From Byssothecium circinans (taxonomy: Eukaryota > Ascomycota > Dothideomycetes > Pleosporales > Massarinaceae): a stretch of DNA of 64,000 bases. Location of the stretch: the NCBI GenBank assembly GCA_010015675.1, contig ML976994.1, forward strand, positions 425,801 through 489,800. The letters run 5' to 3'. Position 1 is the stretch's first letter; each line of letters begins with the position of its first letter. Positions 27,501-38,500 of the stretch are shown in pieces. Made by a program: the position numbers and the translations under genes. The notes under the pieces were generated by a model. The model saw only the letters and a list, made by a program, of their open reading frames with translations, ran no database searches and was not told the DNA's origin.

Positions 27501-27770
27501 ATTACTTATAGGCCAAATCCTACTAAGGGTATTCCTAATTAGTCTTACTTCTTAACTTAAGGAGCTGGGCCGCTATTAGGCTAGGATGACAACGTCGCTG
27601 ACGCGAATGTTATAGTTGATTAGGCTGTTGATAGGTTTCTCTACCTTTGCGGACAGGATCTATTAGAGCGCTGTTAGGCTAAGTTCCACCAGGATAGGAT
27701 TCCTAATGTGCCTAAGGAGAAGAATAGCGATGATAGTAGGATGAAGATGTAAGATAATTTACCTATAGTA
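24596..27770 (+). pseudogene. Extra downstream reading frame (ORF X) of gypsy copy 1, unknown function
   Basis: After pol, an ATG at 24664 starts a frame followed for about 660 codons with TAA/TAG stops only, then a phase change near 26640, and a further frame to about 27770 that includes 70 fully open codons at 27069-27281. The sequence is hydrophilic and Lys/Arg/Tyr-rich, with no signal peptide or convincing membrane segment, so it does not look like an envelope. The last ~50 codons (DRFLYLCGQDLLERC, KFHQDRIPNVPKE) lie in sequence shared with copy 2. That the frame runs across the copy-2 breakpoint argues that ORF X is an original part of the element and was deleted from copy 2, not inserted in copy 1. 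Confidence 0.55.
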
Positions 27771-27801
27771 GTTAGAATTTCCTTTCTCTCCTCTTTTCCT
27801 T

Positions 27802-27807
<6 letters not shown>

Positions 27808-27832
<25 letters not shown>
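27808..27832 (+). repeat. (CT)n microsatellite before the 3' LTR, copy 1
   Basis: About twelve CT units, preceded by a pyrimidine-rich stretch (cctttctctcctcttttcc). The equivalent tract in copy 2 is at 58900-58919. It is part of the element and upstream of the probable purine-rich primer ggcataggaggttat that directly precedes the 3' LTR. Confidence 0.85.
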
Positions 27833-27833
<1 letters not shown>

Positions 27834-27937
27834 TATAGAGTTGATTTTTAGTTGTTTCTTTTTAGGCTATAGCTAAGGAGAATTGGTTTGGTTTAGCTGC
27901 AGCATTAGGGGGCGATGCTGTAGGCATAGGAGGTTAT

Positions 27938-28159
27938 ATGCTGTAGCACAAAGTAACTAATAGCTTAACCTATGGTCACGGGGTTAGGTTAGTATATAGT
28001 AGCTAGTTTTAACACCTACTAAGGGGGATAGAATGTTCACTACTACTCTTTGATTAGTATAGAAAAGAATACAATTACTTTAGCTACTAAATACGTTTTC
28101 CCTCTGCGAGTATTCCATACCATGAGCCGAATTAGAGTTGTGTGAGCTACGCTAGCTCA
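27938..28159 (+). repeat. 3' LTR of gypsy copy 1
   Basis: 222 bp, atgctgtagca to gctagctca, preceded by a purine-rich ggcataggaggtt tract that could be the polypurine primer. It differs from the 5' LTR of the same copy mainly by transitions. Confidence 0.88.
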
Positions 28160-29100
28160 GTCACTATAAGAAAGCTAATATATCGTAATCTAGCAGACCC
28201 TAACAGGGATATACTGCAAATGTTTAAGTAGAACATAAATAGAAAATAATATAATATATTAGTAAACGTAAAAGCTAATTTAGAGTATTATAAGAGTAAA
28301 GATAACTTTATTAATAGCTACTAAGTATTATTCCTTAACTTAGAAGGCTTCTATGGTCCCTTCATAGCTAGCAGGTACAGCGCGTCTTATACTAAAGATG
28401 CTGACCTAAAAGCGTCTATGCGCTACCCTAGGCCTATTTATTTAATGCATTCGCACCTAATTAAGATAGAATATTGCTAAATAGCTTCTAAACGCCTCCG
28501 CTAAGAATTATTTTGCAAATGCAGAAATAATTTTCTTCATTGTGGTCATAAAATTAGCGAACGTTATAATGCAGATATATAGATCTGCATTGTTAAGAAT
28601 GGATAATACTATATTTATACCTTTAGACTAGATAATCTAAGCTAGCTACTAAGTCTAAGCTAGCTTGTATAGTGCCCTTATCTATTAGAAAGGCTAATTA
28701 CTTATTATTCGCAGTCAACCATATATCCCGTGCTAATTATTAAATTAGTAAAAGACTTTAATTCTTTGCCATGAAGTGACATAAAGAATAGGCGATTTAA
28801 AAAAAGTAACACATTATACTACTAAGAGAAAGAGGAAAGAAGTAGTATAAATATTACTACGGGCTTGCTACCACTACTAAGACTAGATTTCTCGTGCAAA
28901 CATAGTAACCTTAAGGGCTTTTTTTTAAAAGAGTAGCTATATTTTAGGGTACTAGAAGCTAACACTGTTACTATTTTATTTTGTACATAGGATAGTAGAA
29001 TATTTATCTAGTCTTTAGAAAGGTAGAAAAATAAGGCTATATAGTAATATAAAAGACTATTACTAAAAATTAAATTTATAAAAAGGTATTCCTACTTACT
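28160..29100 (+). pseudogene. Middle part of coding relic E with a Cys/His cluster
   Basis: Immediately after the 3' LTR the frame of 15990-16397 resumes (IRKLIYRNLADPNRDIL) and continues to about 29100 with only TAA/TAG stops and one TGA. Near 28510-28560 it contains C-K-C-R-N-N-F-L-H-C-G-H, a compact Cys/His cluster compatible with zinc binding. Other texture: LEGFYGPFIASRYS and KASMRYPRPIYL. Near 29100 a change of phase leads into the coiled-coil and repeat segment that follows, probably the same gene. No family recognised. Confidence 0.5.
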
Positions 29101-32050
29101 ATGTTAACTACTTTAAAGAGAACCACTAAGTTAGGTAGAGTTAGTAAAGTTAAAGAATTATAGAGAAAAAATTAAGTAGCTAGTAATAAGAGAAAAGAAA
29201 AACTCATAAAAGAAATTTGTAAGCTTAAGAGGGTTCTAGAGGATAATAGAAATACTATGTCCCTAAAGGTCCTTAAAGATCTTATTATAGAGAAAAAAGA
29301 GTTCTAAAATAAACTTGCTAAAATTAAAGAAATAGAATAGGAGCCTACCGTAGAGTAGAAGAATAAAGAATTATTAATTAAAAAGGAGGAAAGCACGCGA
29401 GGAGAATTAGGCACGCGAGGAGAATTAGGCACGCGAGGAGAATTAGGCACGCGAGGAGAATTAGGCACGCAAGGAGAATTAAGTACGCAAGAAGAATTAG
29501 GCACGCGAGGAGAATTAAGCACGCAAGAAGAATTAGGCACGCGAGGAAAATTAAGCATGCGAGGAGAACTAGGCATGCTAATAGGAACTAGTGCAATAGC
29601 TACACATAATAATAAGAAACCTAGACTCATTAAAGTTAGTGCTAAAGGTAGCTAGGTTATTAATAAGGATTTAGCTAATATAGATAATACTTTATCTAAC
29701 GTGCCTTAATCTATTATTGCTTACGATAATAGTTAGAGAGGCAAATTTATAGTTTATTTTAAGAGTAAAGAAATATTTAGCTTACTTTTAATATTTAGTC
29801 TACCTTCCCGTCTAATTAATAATTATGATAAAAAGGAAAAGACTTACGTTTTAGATAGCAAAGAGAGAACTGTAGAGAAGATTATTTAATAGTACAAAGA
29901 GCAAAGGAAACCGCCTCTACGTAATATTCTTAGTCGCGTTATAGTTCTTAAGGCTTACTAAGATACAAAAACTAATATAGGTACTAAAACTAATATAAGT
30001 GCTATAATGCTAGGAAGGAAATAGAGCTAAGTTTATTATATTATATACCTAAACCTAAAAGATTACCTTAAAAACTATGACGAGTAGCAAATAATAAATA
30101 AGAGCGGGATTAGCTAGGAAACTAAGATAACTACCTTTACTTATCTTAAAAGATATAATTAACTGCATAGGGTAATAAAATTCTATAATACTATAGCTAC
30201 TAAAGAAAACTAATTTTAGAAGGCATGCTTACCTAATAAGCCCTATATCCCGCTGCGTTTACTATTGCCCCTACAATCCCTAGGCAAGAGTAGGAAATAT
30301 ACTTTAAATAATATTATTAAGGAATAACTTCTAGATACTAAGGTCTAGCCTTTAGACACCCTTATTAAGGAATAGCCTCTTAGTCTACCTCTTACTAGTA
30401 GGGTTAGAGGGGAACGTACATTTCTATTAATAGCTAATCCTTCCGCGAATATCTAAGAATGATTTCTGCATGACTTTATAGAATATTTTAGCCTACCTTT
30501 AATAACGACTTATAAAAGCCTCCCTACAAAGCTTCAAGCTCGATTTGTAGCACAATTTATATGTTGGAAATAGGCAAAGGAAGATTTAGAGTAAAACTAT
30601 AAGTAGATAGATAGTCCTTAGATATTAAACCTTTATACAAATTATTAATAATGCATCTAATAAGATTCCTTTTAGTCTTATGTCCTACTTTATCTGTAGC
30701 CTTCTAGCGACTCCTATGCTATTCAAGCTTTAGTGCCTATTGTATTAACCCTATTATCTTACTTAGCTCTATATCCTAACATGCCTATACTTTCCATGGG
30801 GCAAACGGTGAGAATTAAGGCCTTAATGTAATATCTATACTAACTTTCTAGATATTAACTTTACTACTAACTATAGTACCATTTAGAAGTTAGCATGTAC
30901 ATCTTGTAGTATTACAAAGGATATGTTAGTATACTAGATTCTCCTTCTTATGTTTTTATATTCTAACAGGACGACTATCTCTATTCCTTAAGTTAATAGT
31001 ATGCTTATGTACATTATAAGTGCTTTGCACGTTTTATAAGCTAATCTCTAGGGATAAGATATTACTTTCTACTAAAAGGTAATATAATAGCAACTGCATT
31101 TCTAAAAGATTTTTAGATAGTTGCTAGTAACTCTATAAGAAGAAGCTTTTATCTGCTAGTACTAGACCTACCTAAATTATTTTAAAATTTTAAAGATAAA
31201 ATGCAATGGAGTCTTAAATAAAAAGCAATTAGGTTTAACTACCTCTACTATAGCGGCAAAGTAAAGGGGGCTTTAGAACGTTACTTTTTACTAAATAAGT
31301 CCTTTATTAATAAAAAATGTAAGGATAGATTACGTCTAGAGATAATATTTCCTTCCTGTTAAGATAGTACATATGTTAATTTACTTAACTATAAGTCTTA
31401 TATAGTATATCTTAACTTCGTTTAGACAGGTAAATGCCTACTAGGCTTTTAATATCTAGTTCCAGCTCTCTATTATAAAATGATATGGAATACGTTAGAC
31501 TTTTTAGGTATAGACAAAAGGTTTGCGCTAAGTAATAGCAATATAACTAGCTTTAGCTATCATGGTGATTTTTTAAATGGTTAAGATATTAAATTGTTAT
31601 AGAAGGCTGCTACTTTATGTAAAAATAAGTCTAGTGAAATTAAGGACTGCTTAGTCTTCTAAATGCATCCTCTAGCTTCTTCTACAAAATGTAAACTTAA
31701 CACTCTATCTAAATTGCAATATAATATATGTGTAGGGCTACGCTTAAGATTATACGGTAATATTACTATATAGCTATAGACTAAAGTATATAAAGTAAAG
31801 AAAGAATATAAAAATATACTTTATAATCCTAACTACTAACTATATTTCTAGAGGAGGAGAAGGTAGAATTAGGACTAGTATAGTCCTGTAAGCTACTTAG
31901 AAGGCTATAAATTAAAGTATTTATTAAGTTTAGCTATTTAGGAAGACCTAGCCTACTTAGAATAAGTAAGTTAGGTAGATTAAATATACGTCTAGTCTCG
32001 TTTAGCTAGAGTCTACTATACGATGCGTATAATATTACCGCCTGTACTAG
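29101..32050 (+). pseudogene. 3' part of coding relic E: coiled coil, hexapeptide repeats, long unknown region
   Basis: The frame from 29101 (ATG) reads with TAA/TAG stops only. It has a Lys/Glu-rich coiled-coil-like segment (about 29170-29390), ten hexapeptide repeats of T-R-G-E-L-G type (29393-29572), a linker, then a long region of several hundred codons. In the last part, motifs such as LPLITTYKSLPTKLQARF (near 30500) and LDFLGIDKRFALSNSNI (near 31500) look protein-like. The end near 32050 is approximate. Together with 15990-16397 and 28160-29100 this would be one very large protein split by gypsy copy 1. Function unknown; downstream phase changes are possible. Confidence 0.42.
29393..29572 (+). 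repeat. 18-bp coding minisatellite, 10 copies
   Basis: Ten head-to-tail units of gcacgcgaggagaattag with few substitutions, most of them G-to-A or C-to-T (gtacgcaagaagaattag, gcatgcgaggagaactag). On the + strand each unit encodes a Thr/Arg/Gly/Glu/Leu hexapeptide in the phase of the surrounding relic. The open minus-strand frame over it (29304-29630, Pro/Arg/Val repeats) is a shadow created by the periodicity. Confidence 0.9.
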
Positions 32051-32454
32051 GCTCTTAAGAATACAAGGAAGCAACCTCATTTCATCTTTTATAAAATAAG
32101 TAGGGAAGAGGTATTTCACATAGTTAAGTATTTTTTATATCTCTTAATTTTTTTCTTTTACGTCTAGCAATATCGTAACGACTACTAACGCCTTAATTAT
32201 AATAGCTAGCCTCTAAAGCATGCGTATCTAAGTTGCTGTTATTTAATTTAGGTCTTACTTATCTCTTATCCTCCTTGCTAGTTTCTAAATAGCTTAAGCT
32301 ATATAGCGAACCTATCTCTAGATCCTTTATTTAAATATAAGATAGTAAAGTAGTAGATACTAGGTAATAATTATTTACATTCTATAACTAATAACTAATG
32401 TGTAGGATATTTATGCCTTATTATATGTGTCCGTAAAAAGCAAATATCTAAAGA

Positions 32455-33060
32455 GTAGACGCAAACTAGCGATACTAGAGCTAGTAAGGAAGCCAGCAAT
32501 AAGGCGAAAAGCATGTAGCTAAAAACTTATAAAGAATTTTGTAAAGCTCTTACAGAGTTTTGATACTAACCTCTACATAGATTCGCTATGCGCACTTTTT
32601 TAACGCAGCGAGAGAGGGCCTTTAATAAGTGGCGAAGGAAGCGGTATGGCCATCGCGAGTTAAATAGACGGCTATAAGGGCTAAGTTTATATCTAGCTTT
32701 ATACGGGTTAAATTCTCTAGGCCTAGGCTCTTTACATGCTTGCTATGCTTTTATAAAATTTAAGCTTTTACCTATCTTCCTTTTTCTTTCTTTATCTATA
32801 CTCTCGCGTACTCTTATCATAGCTTCCCTTTTTAATATAAAGAATCCTTTAGCTATCCTTATCCCTTATCTAGAGTACAGCTTCTTTAAAAGTATCTAGC
32901 CCCTTCCTCTAGTAACTAAGGAAGAACTCCTAGATTTCTAGTAGAAGCTGGATAATATATCTAGTGAACCCTATAATATTAAGCTACTTAGGTAGATAGA
33001 TCTAGTATTACATGGTTTTTTAAAGGTAAAAACTCTTACTACTACTATATAATGCGTCTT
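32455..33060 (+). pseudogene. RIP-degraded coding relic F, basic N-terminal half
   Basis: A single + strand frame of about 200 codons with very few stops (TAG/TAA and one TGA). The segment after an ATG at 32588 reads RTFLTQRERAFNKWRRKRYG, strongly basic and helix-like. A Leu-rich section (32700-32800) and an acidic tail near 32930 follow. A possible GT...AG intron begins at the gtaaaaac near 33025 and would join the next segment. It could be a DNA-binding protein from its basic region, but no family is recognised. Confidence 0.5.
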
Positions 33061-33480
33061 TTCTCTTTACTAATAGTGACTGGCCTTATGATACTTTGAT
33101 ACTATCTTTAATAAGACATGGAGCGTATATTAATTAGCCTGCTTATTTAAATAAAGGACATTTTCTAATTGCGTAACTACACTACGATGGCCACTAAGTG
33201 GACTAGAATGCGCAGCAAAAGCTTGCTCCGCTCCTTAGATACCTTTCTAAATAAACTCTTAGCCTTATTTTAATCCTAACGCTTAAGACTAGTTCTTTTA
33301 GTCTGCTTAATGCTTATAGTACTCTAAGTTACGCTATTACTATACGCCTATATTAAGTTAAAGAATAGCACACTATACTTAAGCAGCAGCAGGAAGGGAA
33401 TACAGGAAGAGAATATGAAAAGCACATAGAGCGTACATATAAGTGCTGTATTAAAGAAGGGTAGTGTCATAGATAGCTCT
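33052..33480 (+). pseudogene. Continuation of relic F in a second phase, ankyrin-like hint
   Basis: From about 33052 another phase is open with TAA/TAG only: DWPYDTLILSLIRHGAYIN, then a repeat-like LLRYLSK and a Gln/Glu/Arg-rich tail. The LLxxGAxxN pattern resembles one ankyrin repeat, but a single degenerate match is weak evidence. It probably belongs with the preceding 32455-33060 segment through a short intron or frameshift. Confidence 0.35.
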
Positions 33481-34254
33481 ACTATAATTAAAACTATGCT
33501 TTTAATGCCTACTACATAGTAGTTTTAGCAACGTTATTTTAGATAAAAGCATTTTCTTTTATACTAACTACTACGCAAGCTACTGCCCTTTAAGGATACA
33601 GAATGCGATAGTGCGGTACTATTATATCATGCAGATGCAGTTATGAGTGTTAATCCTAGAGAGGAAGGAGTAGAAGGTTGAGCATTTAAGTAGTTAATTA
33701 TTAAGCGTGTAAGGGAAGAAAAGTGTAGCATGTTAAAAAGTAAAAAATTAGCGTGTGAGCGAAGGAGGGAGAGTTAAGCGTGTAAGTGTGCGAGAACTAA
33801 GCATAATTAAGGAAGGGAGGGTCAAGCGTGTCAAGGGGCGAGAAATAAGCGTGTAAGCGTGTAAGGGATAGGTGTACGGTCAACACATAATCTGTAGCAA
33901 CATCTAATAGCAAAGACTACTTATAATGAGTAAATGTCTAGTAGCTTAAATCTTCTATATATACTTATAAGAACGTAGAGGACTTTAAGGTAAAATACTA
34001 TATCACTATTACTAATAAGAAAGCTAATAGCTTAAATGGGTGCGGTAATAGGCGCGAGAACTATTACAGTAATAACTAACTTTATATATACCTAGCTAGA
34101 GCCCTTTACTATTTAACTTTCTTTCCTCTTTAATTCTACTATTATACTAGCTAGAGCTAAGCACTATATGCGTCCTAACGCTAGTCCTAGCCCTTAACCT
34201 TTCCTTTTACTAGCTTATTTTTCTTCTTAACTTAGTTTTCCCTCTAGCTTTTTA
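33481..34254. other. RIPed spacer with degenerate GCGTGTAAG-type short repeats
   Basis: No frame followed. At about 33700-33870 the words gcgtgtaag, gcgtgtgag and gcgagaac recur at irregular spacing with purine-rich fillers. It looks like a decayed minisatellite or promoter-proximal repeat. Nothing else is visible. Confidence 0.3.
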
Positions 34255-35515
34255 ATACAATGGGAATATAACAACCATATAAGAAAAAAAAGCTGCGTAT
34301 AATAAATAACATAAGGAGTATATTTTTTTAAGGGATATATAATATTACTATAAGCGTAATAAAAGTATAGCATAATTTTATAGTACTAGATTACTAGGCT
34401 AAAGTATAAATAAACTATTAATCTTTATAGTTAGAAAGTATAAAGAAGTATAGACTTTTAATAATACAGCAAGCAATATTTTAAATCATTTATACTTGCT
34501 TAATCTGCTAAAAATAAACATGCAAATCTACTACTCTTATCTATGCTGTCCTGTATAGAGGGTTATGCTGTTTATAAAGACATTATTCACTATGTTTTAG
34601 ATACTTTCTAAGAAAGTACGCTAGAGAGGGGAACTTTTCTCCTACTCCTACTTATAATCCTCTTATTTAATATAGACGAAAAAACCCGTATTAACTATAT
34701 AATAAATATATTAAACATATAACTATTTGTTAACCACGTAAAATAGTATTTTATTATTAAGAACTATTATCTAATAATTCAGGTCAGCTAACTACAACAG
34801 TATATAAATGGGTACTATAGTATTTGTAAAGAATACTATAGCCTAGGCTAAACCGTATATAAGTCTTTTAACTATTATTATACTATATGTTCTAAGGATA
34901 GAGAAAAACCTTGTAAAACTTGCACTAAAACAAATACTAAAGATATTAATTCTCTACTAGATAAGAATACCCTAAGGGAAATAACACATTTAGAGGAAAT
35001 AGATCTGATAGAGCTATTAAGAGAAAATAATAAAGACACTAAAGGTATTAATACTACTTAAGATCTAAAAAAAGCACGTAGGGGGAGTTTTAAGGATATT
35101 TAAGAACAATAAAGCAGAGACCTTAAGGTAGAGAGTAAAGATGATATTATAGTTAATCTAAAAACTATTAATGAAAGTTAGATAAATTATATTAAAGATC
35201 CTTCTTAGAGTATAGTCTTAGTATTATTAGTTTAAATTAATAATAAGTTAGTTAAAGTAAGCTAAATGCAGTATTTAAAGTATTATAGTAATTAGGTGCT
35301 AGTTAGGAATAAAGAGGAAAATAGAGATAATAGAAAAGTTAGTAAATAGGGTTTTATTAAGTTAATTATAAAAATAATAATATAGAGATCTACTCTATTA
35401 GAGCTGCGTCTTAGAAAATATTATTATAACAAACTACTATGCTAATGATTTAAAGTTAGGGCATTATGCTAGGCTAATTTAATAAGGGATGTATAAAAAA
35501 ACTACTATCTAATAT
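34255..35515 (+). pseudogene. RIP-degraded coding relic G, unknown function
   Basis: One + strand phase (34321, 34381 and so on) stays in frame for about 400 codons with TAA/TAG only. The features are a hydrophobic LLLLLIILLFN near 34640, a Cys pair region (CSKDREKPCKTCTK) near 34890-34930, an acidic/basic Glu/Lys/Asp-rich stretch (34930-35200), and a Lys/Tyr-rich C-terminus. The CxxC with an additional upstream Cys could bind metal, but the rest matches nothing I know. It ends tail to tail with the minus-strand relic H at about 35505. Confidence 0.48.
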
Positions 35516-38500
35516 AAAGCGTGCAGTACTTAATCGTCCATAACGGTTCAGTAACATCCGGGATGGTGTTAGTTAAGTTAATAGTTAGCCTAAAGTAGCT
35601 ATAGATATAGGAGTTAGATACAGATTTAGAGATATATTAGAAGTATTAGCAGCTAGCTAGCATAGCCTTAGATAAATTAACCGTAATAGTTTGCGTATTA
35701 GTAGCAGTGCTATCATGCTCTAGTTTAGTTTTATCCTCTGTAACTAAAGAAGGTGCTCGTTAAAGGTGATATCCTGTGTAGTTAAAGGATATAGCTCCTT
35801 TAAACACGATAGATGTTACGGGAGTTAAGGCTAACTAGATAGCAGGTAAGTGCTCTTACTATAGGCGTTAGGAAGGCCTAGCGGCAGCGTCCATAGAGAA
35901 CGTATCTAAAGTTCGCATTTAGATATGCAGTATTAATCATGAGGAGGATTCGTAAGCTGTCGTATTAAATAACTAATAAATAGGTCTTATCAAGGTTAAG
36001 GCTTAGTCGTTAAGAGAATGCTTAACGTGCCTTTCATGATCTTGCTAGACTCGTTCTACTTAGCTGCAAAGACTTATCGTGTGCTAATAAGTTTAACATT
36101 AGATAGTAAGTCTTTAGAGTTAATAATTCCTAGGTCTTATTCTCCTCATGGGCGTTTATTACTATAAGGATAGTAAAGTTCTAGATTAGATTATCCTAAA
36201 CTTCTTTAAATAATTATAGTATTTCATCGTTAATGTTAATAGCAACCGTGAACGTAGAGATCTCCGCTAAGTGTCTTTAAAATAATAAAAGATTTATTAG
36301 CATAGTAGTAGTGCGGCCTCATTTATATGCAGCAGCATCCTTTACATGTTGCGTAAGTTTAATAACGCAACTAGAGCGTATCGTAGTTTTAGATAATCCT
36401 TCACGCGACGTAGTTAAAAAGGATAGGGGTTGTAATAATTTGCTAATATAGTTATTTTATTACGGAGGTAGCAGTTAACCGCTTAATAAAGGACTAGCAG
36501 AATTGTCGTAGTTCTGCTAATCTAATTGCTAATAAGTAGTATGTTACGCTAGTATAGCAGTTACCGCGACAAGGTATTACTAGTAGTAGCATATTAGAAT
36601 TCTTAGTATAGCTATTTAATTACACTTAAAGAGGTAGGATTGTCTTAAATAGACTAAAAATAACGTCTTAAGTTTTAAAAATAACATTTTAGTTAGGAAT
36701 GTAGACTTATGCGGTCTTAGTATTGCAACTATAGCTAATAAAAAAAAAACGCGTAACTTGTAACTACTTATGTTATAAGTGAAAAGTCCACTTAGGCAAA
36801 ACGTTAAACCTTAGGCGCGAATAAAGTTATTAATCTTAAAGGCAACCCTCCTTTTAAGAGTGCTAAGTAGGGTTAGAATATATCCGTTATATGTTTTAAT
36901 ACAAGAGGAGCATAGCTGTTAACGCATAAAGCCGGGAATACTAAAACATACTTAGAGTAAAAAGAGATCTTTTAGTTTTACTAGAATTTGCGGCTACCTA
37001 TATTGTATAAGTGTAGCAAATTATACTTTTCGTAAGTATGCTAAAGTTTCTTCTTAAATACTAAATTAGCAACGGTAGGAGAATTAGGATAGCTAATGTA
37101 TTAGGCGTGCTATAAAGACATCTACTTAAAAGCCTTCATTTTAATACCTCGCGCATCTGTAGATCGTCTATGTAGCTGCCGTGTAGAAGAATTTAAAAGC
37201 AAAGCTAGAAGTTCTCACCTATAAAAAGGGTACGCTCAATATTCTAGTAATTAGTTTAGGTAACAAGCTTTTTAAAAAGCTTATACTTATTTTTGCTACT
37301 AAATGTATAGATAGAAAGAAGAGTACTATATTTAGCCGCGTGCTCCTACAAATGTAGAACCTAGATAAACGTTTAGCCTTCTTTTCATCTTTATAAGTTA
37401 GACTGCATGACGTGATGCGTTAGTAGTTCTTGCGCGCCTACTAGAGGTATACAGGGCTGCAGCTCTACTTAGCTAAAATACGTACTGTTATTAAGTAATG
37501 CGCTTTAGAAGATCTTTGCGGTCATTATCTAATAAGCTAGGAGCTAGAACCGTCGCATTGCTTAACGAGATAGCCGTAAGCTTTTAGCTCTTTCTATCTT
37601 GCGTGAACTTAGCTTTTACTACCTTTTTATACTTATTATACACAAACTTGTCTTCTACCTAGACACATAAGATGATAGGCGTAAGTAACATAAGCCTACT
37701 AATATCCGCAAGCGAGTAGCTCTCTAAATGTCGTATTGGTGACTATAGTTAGTTCTATCTAAACGGTATCTAGAAGTATTAAAGTAAACAATTACTAGCT
37801 ATCTAGGTAAAAGACTGTAGTAAATAAAACTTGTAAAGCTAGTTTTAAAATACTACTAACATCTAATAATAGTACCATCCTTTAAGTATAGCGTTAAAAT
37901 TTATATCCCTACGCTAAACTTTAGTAGCAATATAAAAGTAGCAACTAAGTTTTGCATTTTATAAAAGATAACTAGAGTGCTTATTTTGCTACGGCATATC
38001 TCCTATAAACGCTAGAGTTAGGTGCGTAAAGAAAGACGTCCTTATTCCTAATTTTAACGTGGACTCTATAATTAAGTAATTATAAAAGCGTTTCTGTTAG
38101 TATCTATTAAGACTAGCAAAGTAAACCTAAACCCTATTAAGAGTGCGGTAGTATTTTAGTAGATACTAAAGCTATCTATATACATAGTGTATAAGATAGA
38201 GGTAACCTCTTAACTAGGTTTTATAAATTTAGATACTAGATAGGCACGACTAAAATGCTCTAGTTTAAGTTTAGCTTTAATTAGCAAGGTAAGTCTAAGC
38301 GGGCGTATAAGCTTGTCATGCATTTAAAGCATGCGTTAAATAATAAAATAAGTAGGTGATAGATGCACTTTCTTTGCGTAGTCATAATCTAGAAGCACCT
38401 TATATAATCGCGGATAGTATAAGCTAAATAGCATCTTTTATAATAAAGAGTTTAATACTAGAAGTAGCTACTAGTAGGATCTTTAACTACTTTAAGGGGA

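Larger units (their letters stand above)
16393..28164 (+). mobile_element. Ty3/gypsy LTR retrotransposon copy 1 (RIPed, with 5-bp target duplication)
   Basis: LTRs at 16398-16619 and 27938-28159 flank an internal region with gag-pol order protease, RT, RNase H, integrase, which defines Ty3/gypsy. The flanking 5-mers are gtcat (16393-16397) and gtcac (28160-28164), a duplication differing by one C-to-T transition. Total element is about 11.76 kb. Compared with copy 2 it is more heavily TpA-converted but longer, because it keeps 24596-27613, which copy 2 lacks. All ORFs are dead. It lies inside coding relic E. Confidence 0.9.

Noticed and set aside
24664..27770. Interpreting ORF X as an envelope gene
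   Set aside because: Position after pol would fit, but no signal peptide, transmembrane segment or Cys-rich ectodomain pattern is visible.
27808..27832. CT microsatellite as an independent feature of interest
   Set aside because: Present at the same place in both gypsy copies, so simply part of the element.
29304..29630. 108-codon minus frame with Pro/Val/Ser repeats
   Set aside because: Created by the 18-bp minisatellite read antisense. The + strand frame has coiled-coil context and extends far beyond the repeat.
37100..37180. A YIDDL string resembling a reverse transcriptase active site on the minus strand
   Set aside because: No other RT motif occurs around it, and the phase containing it is not the coding-like phase of relic H there.
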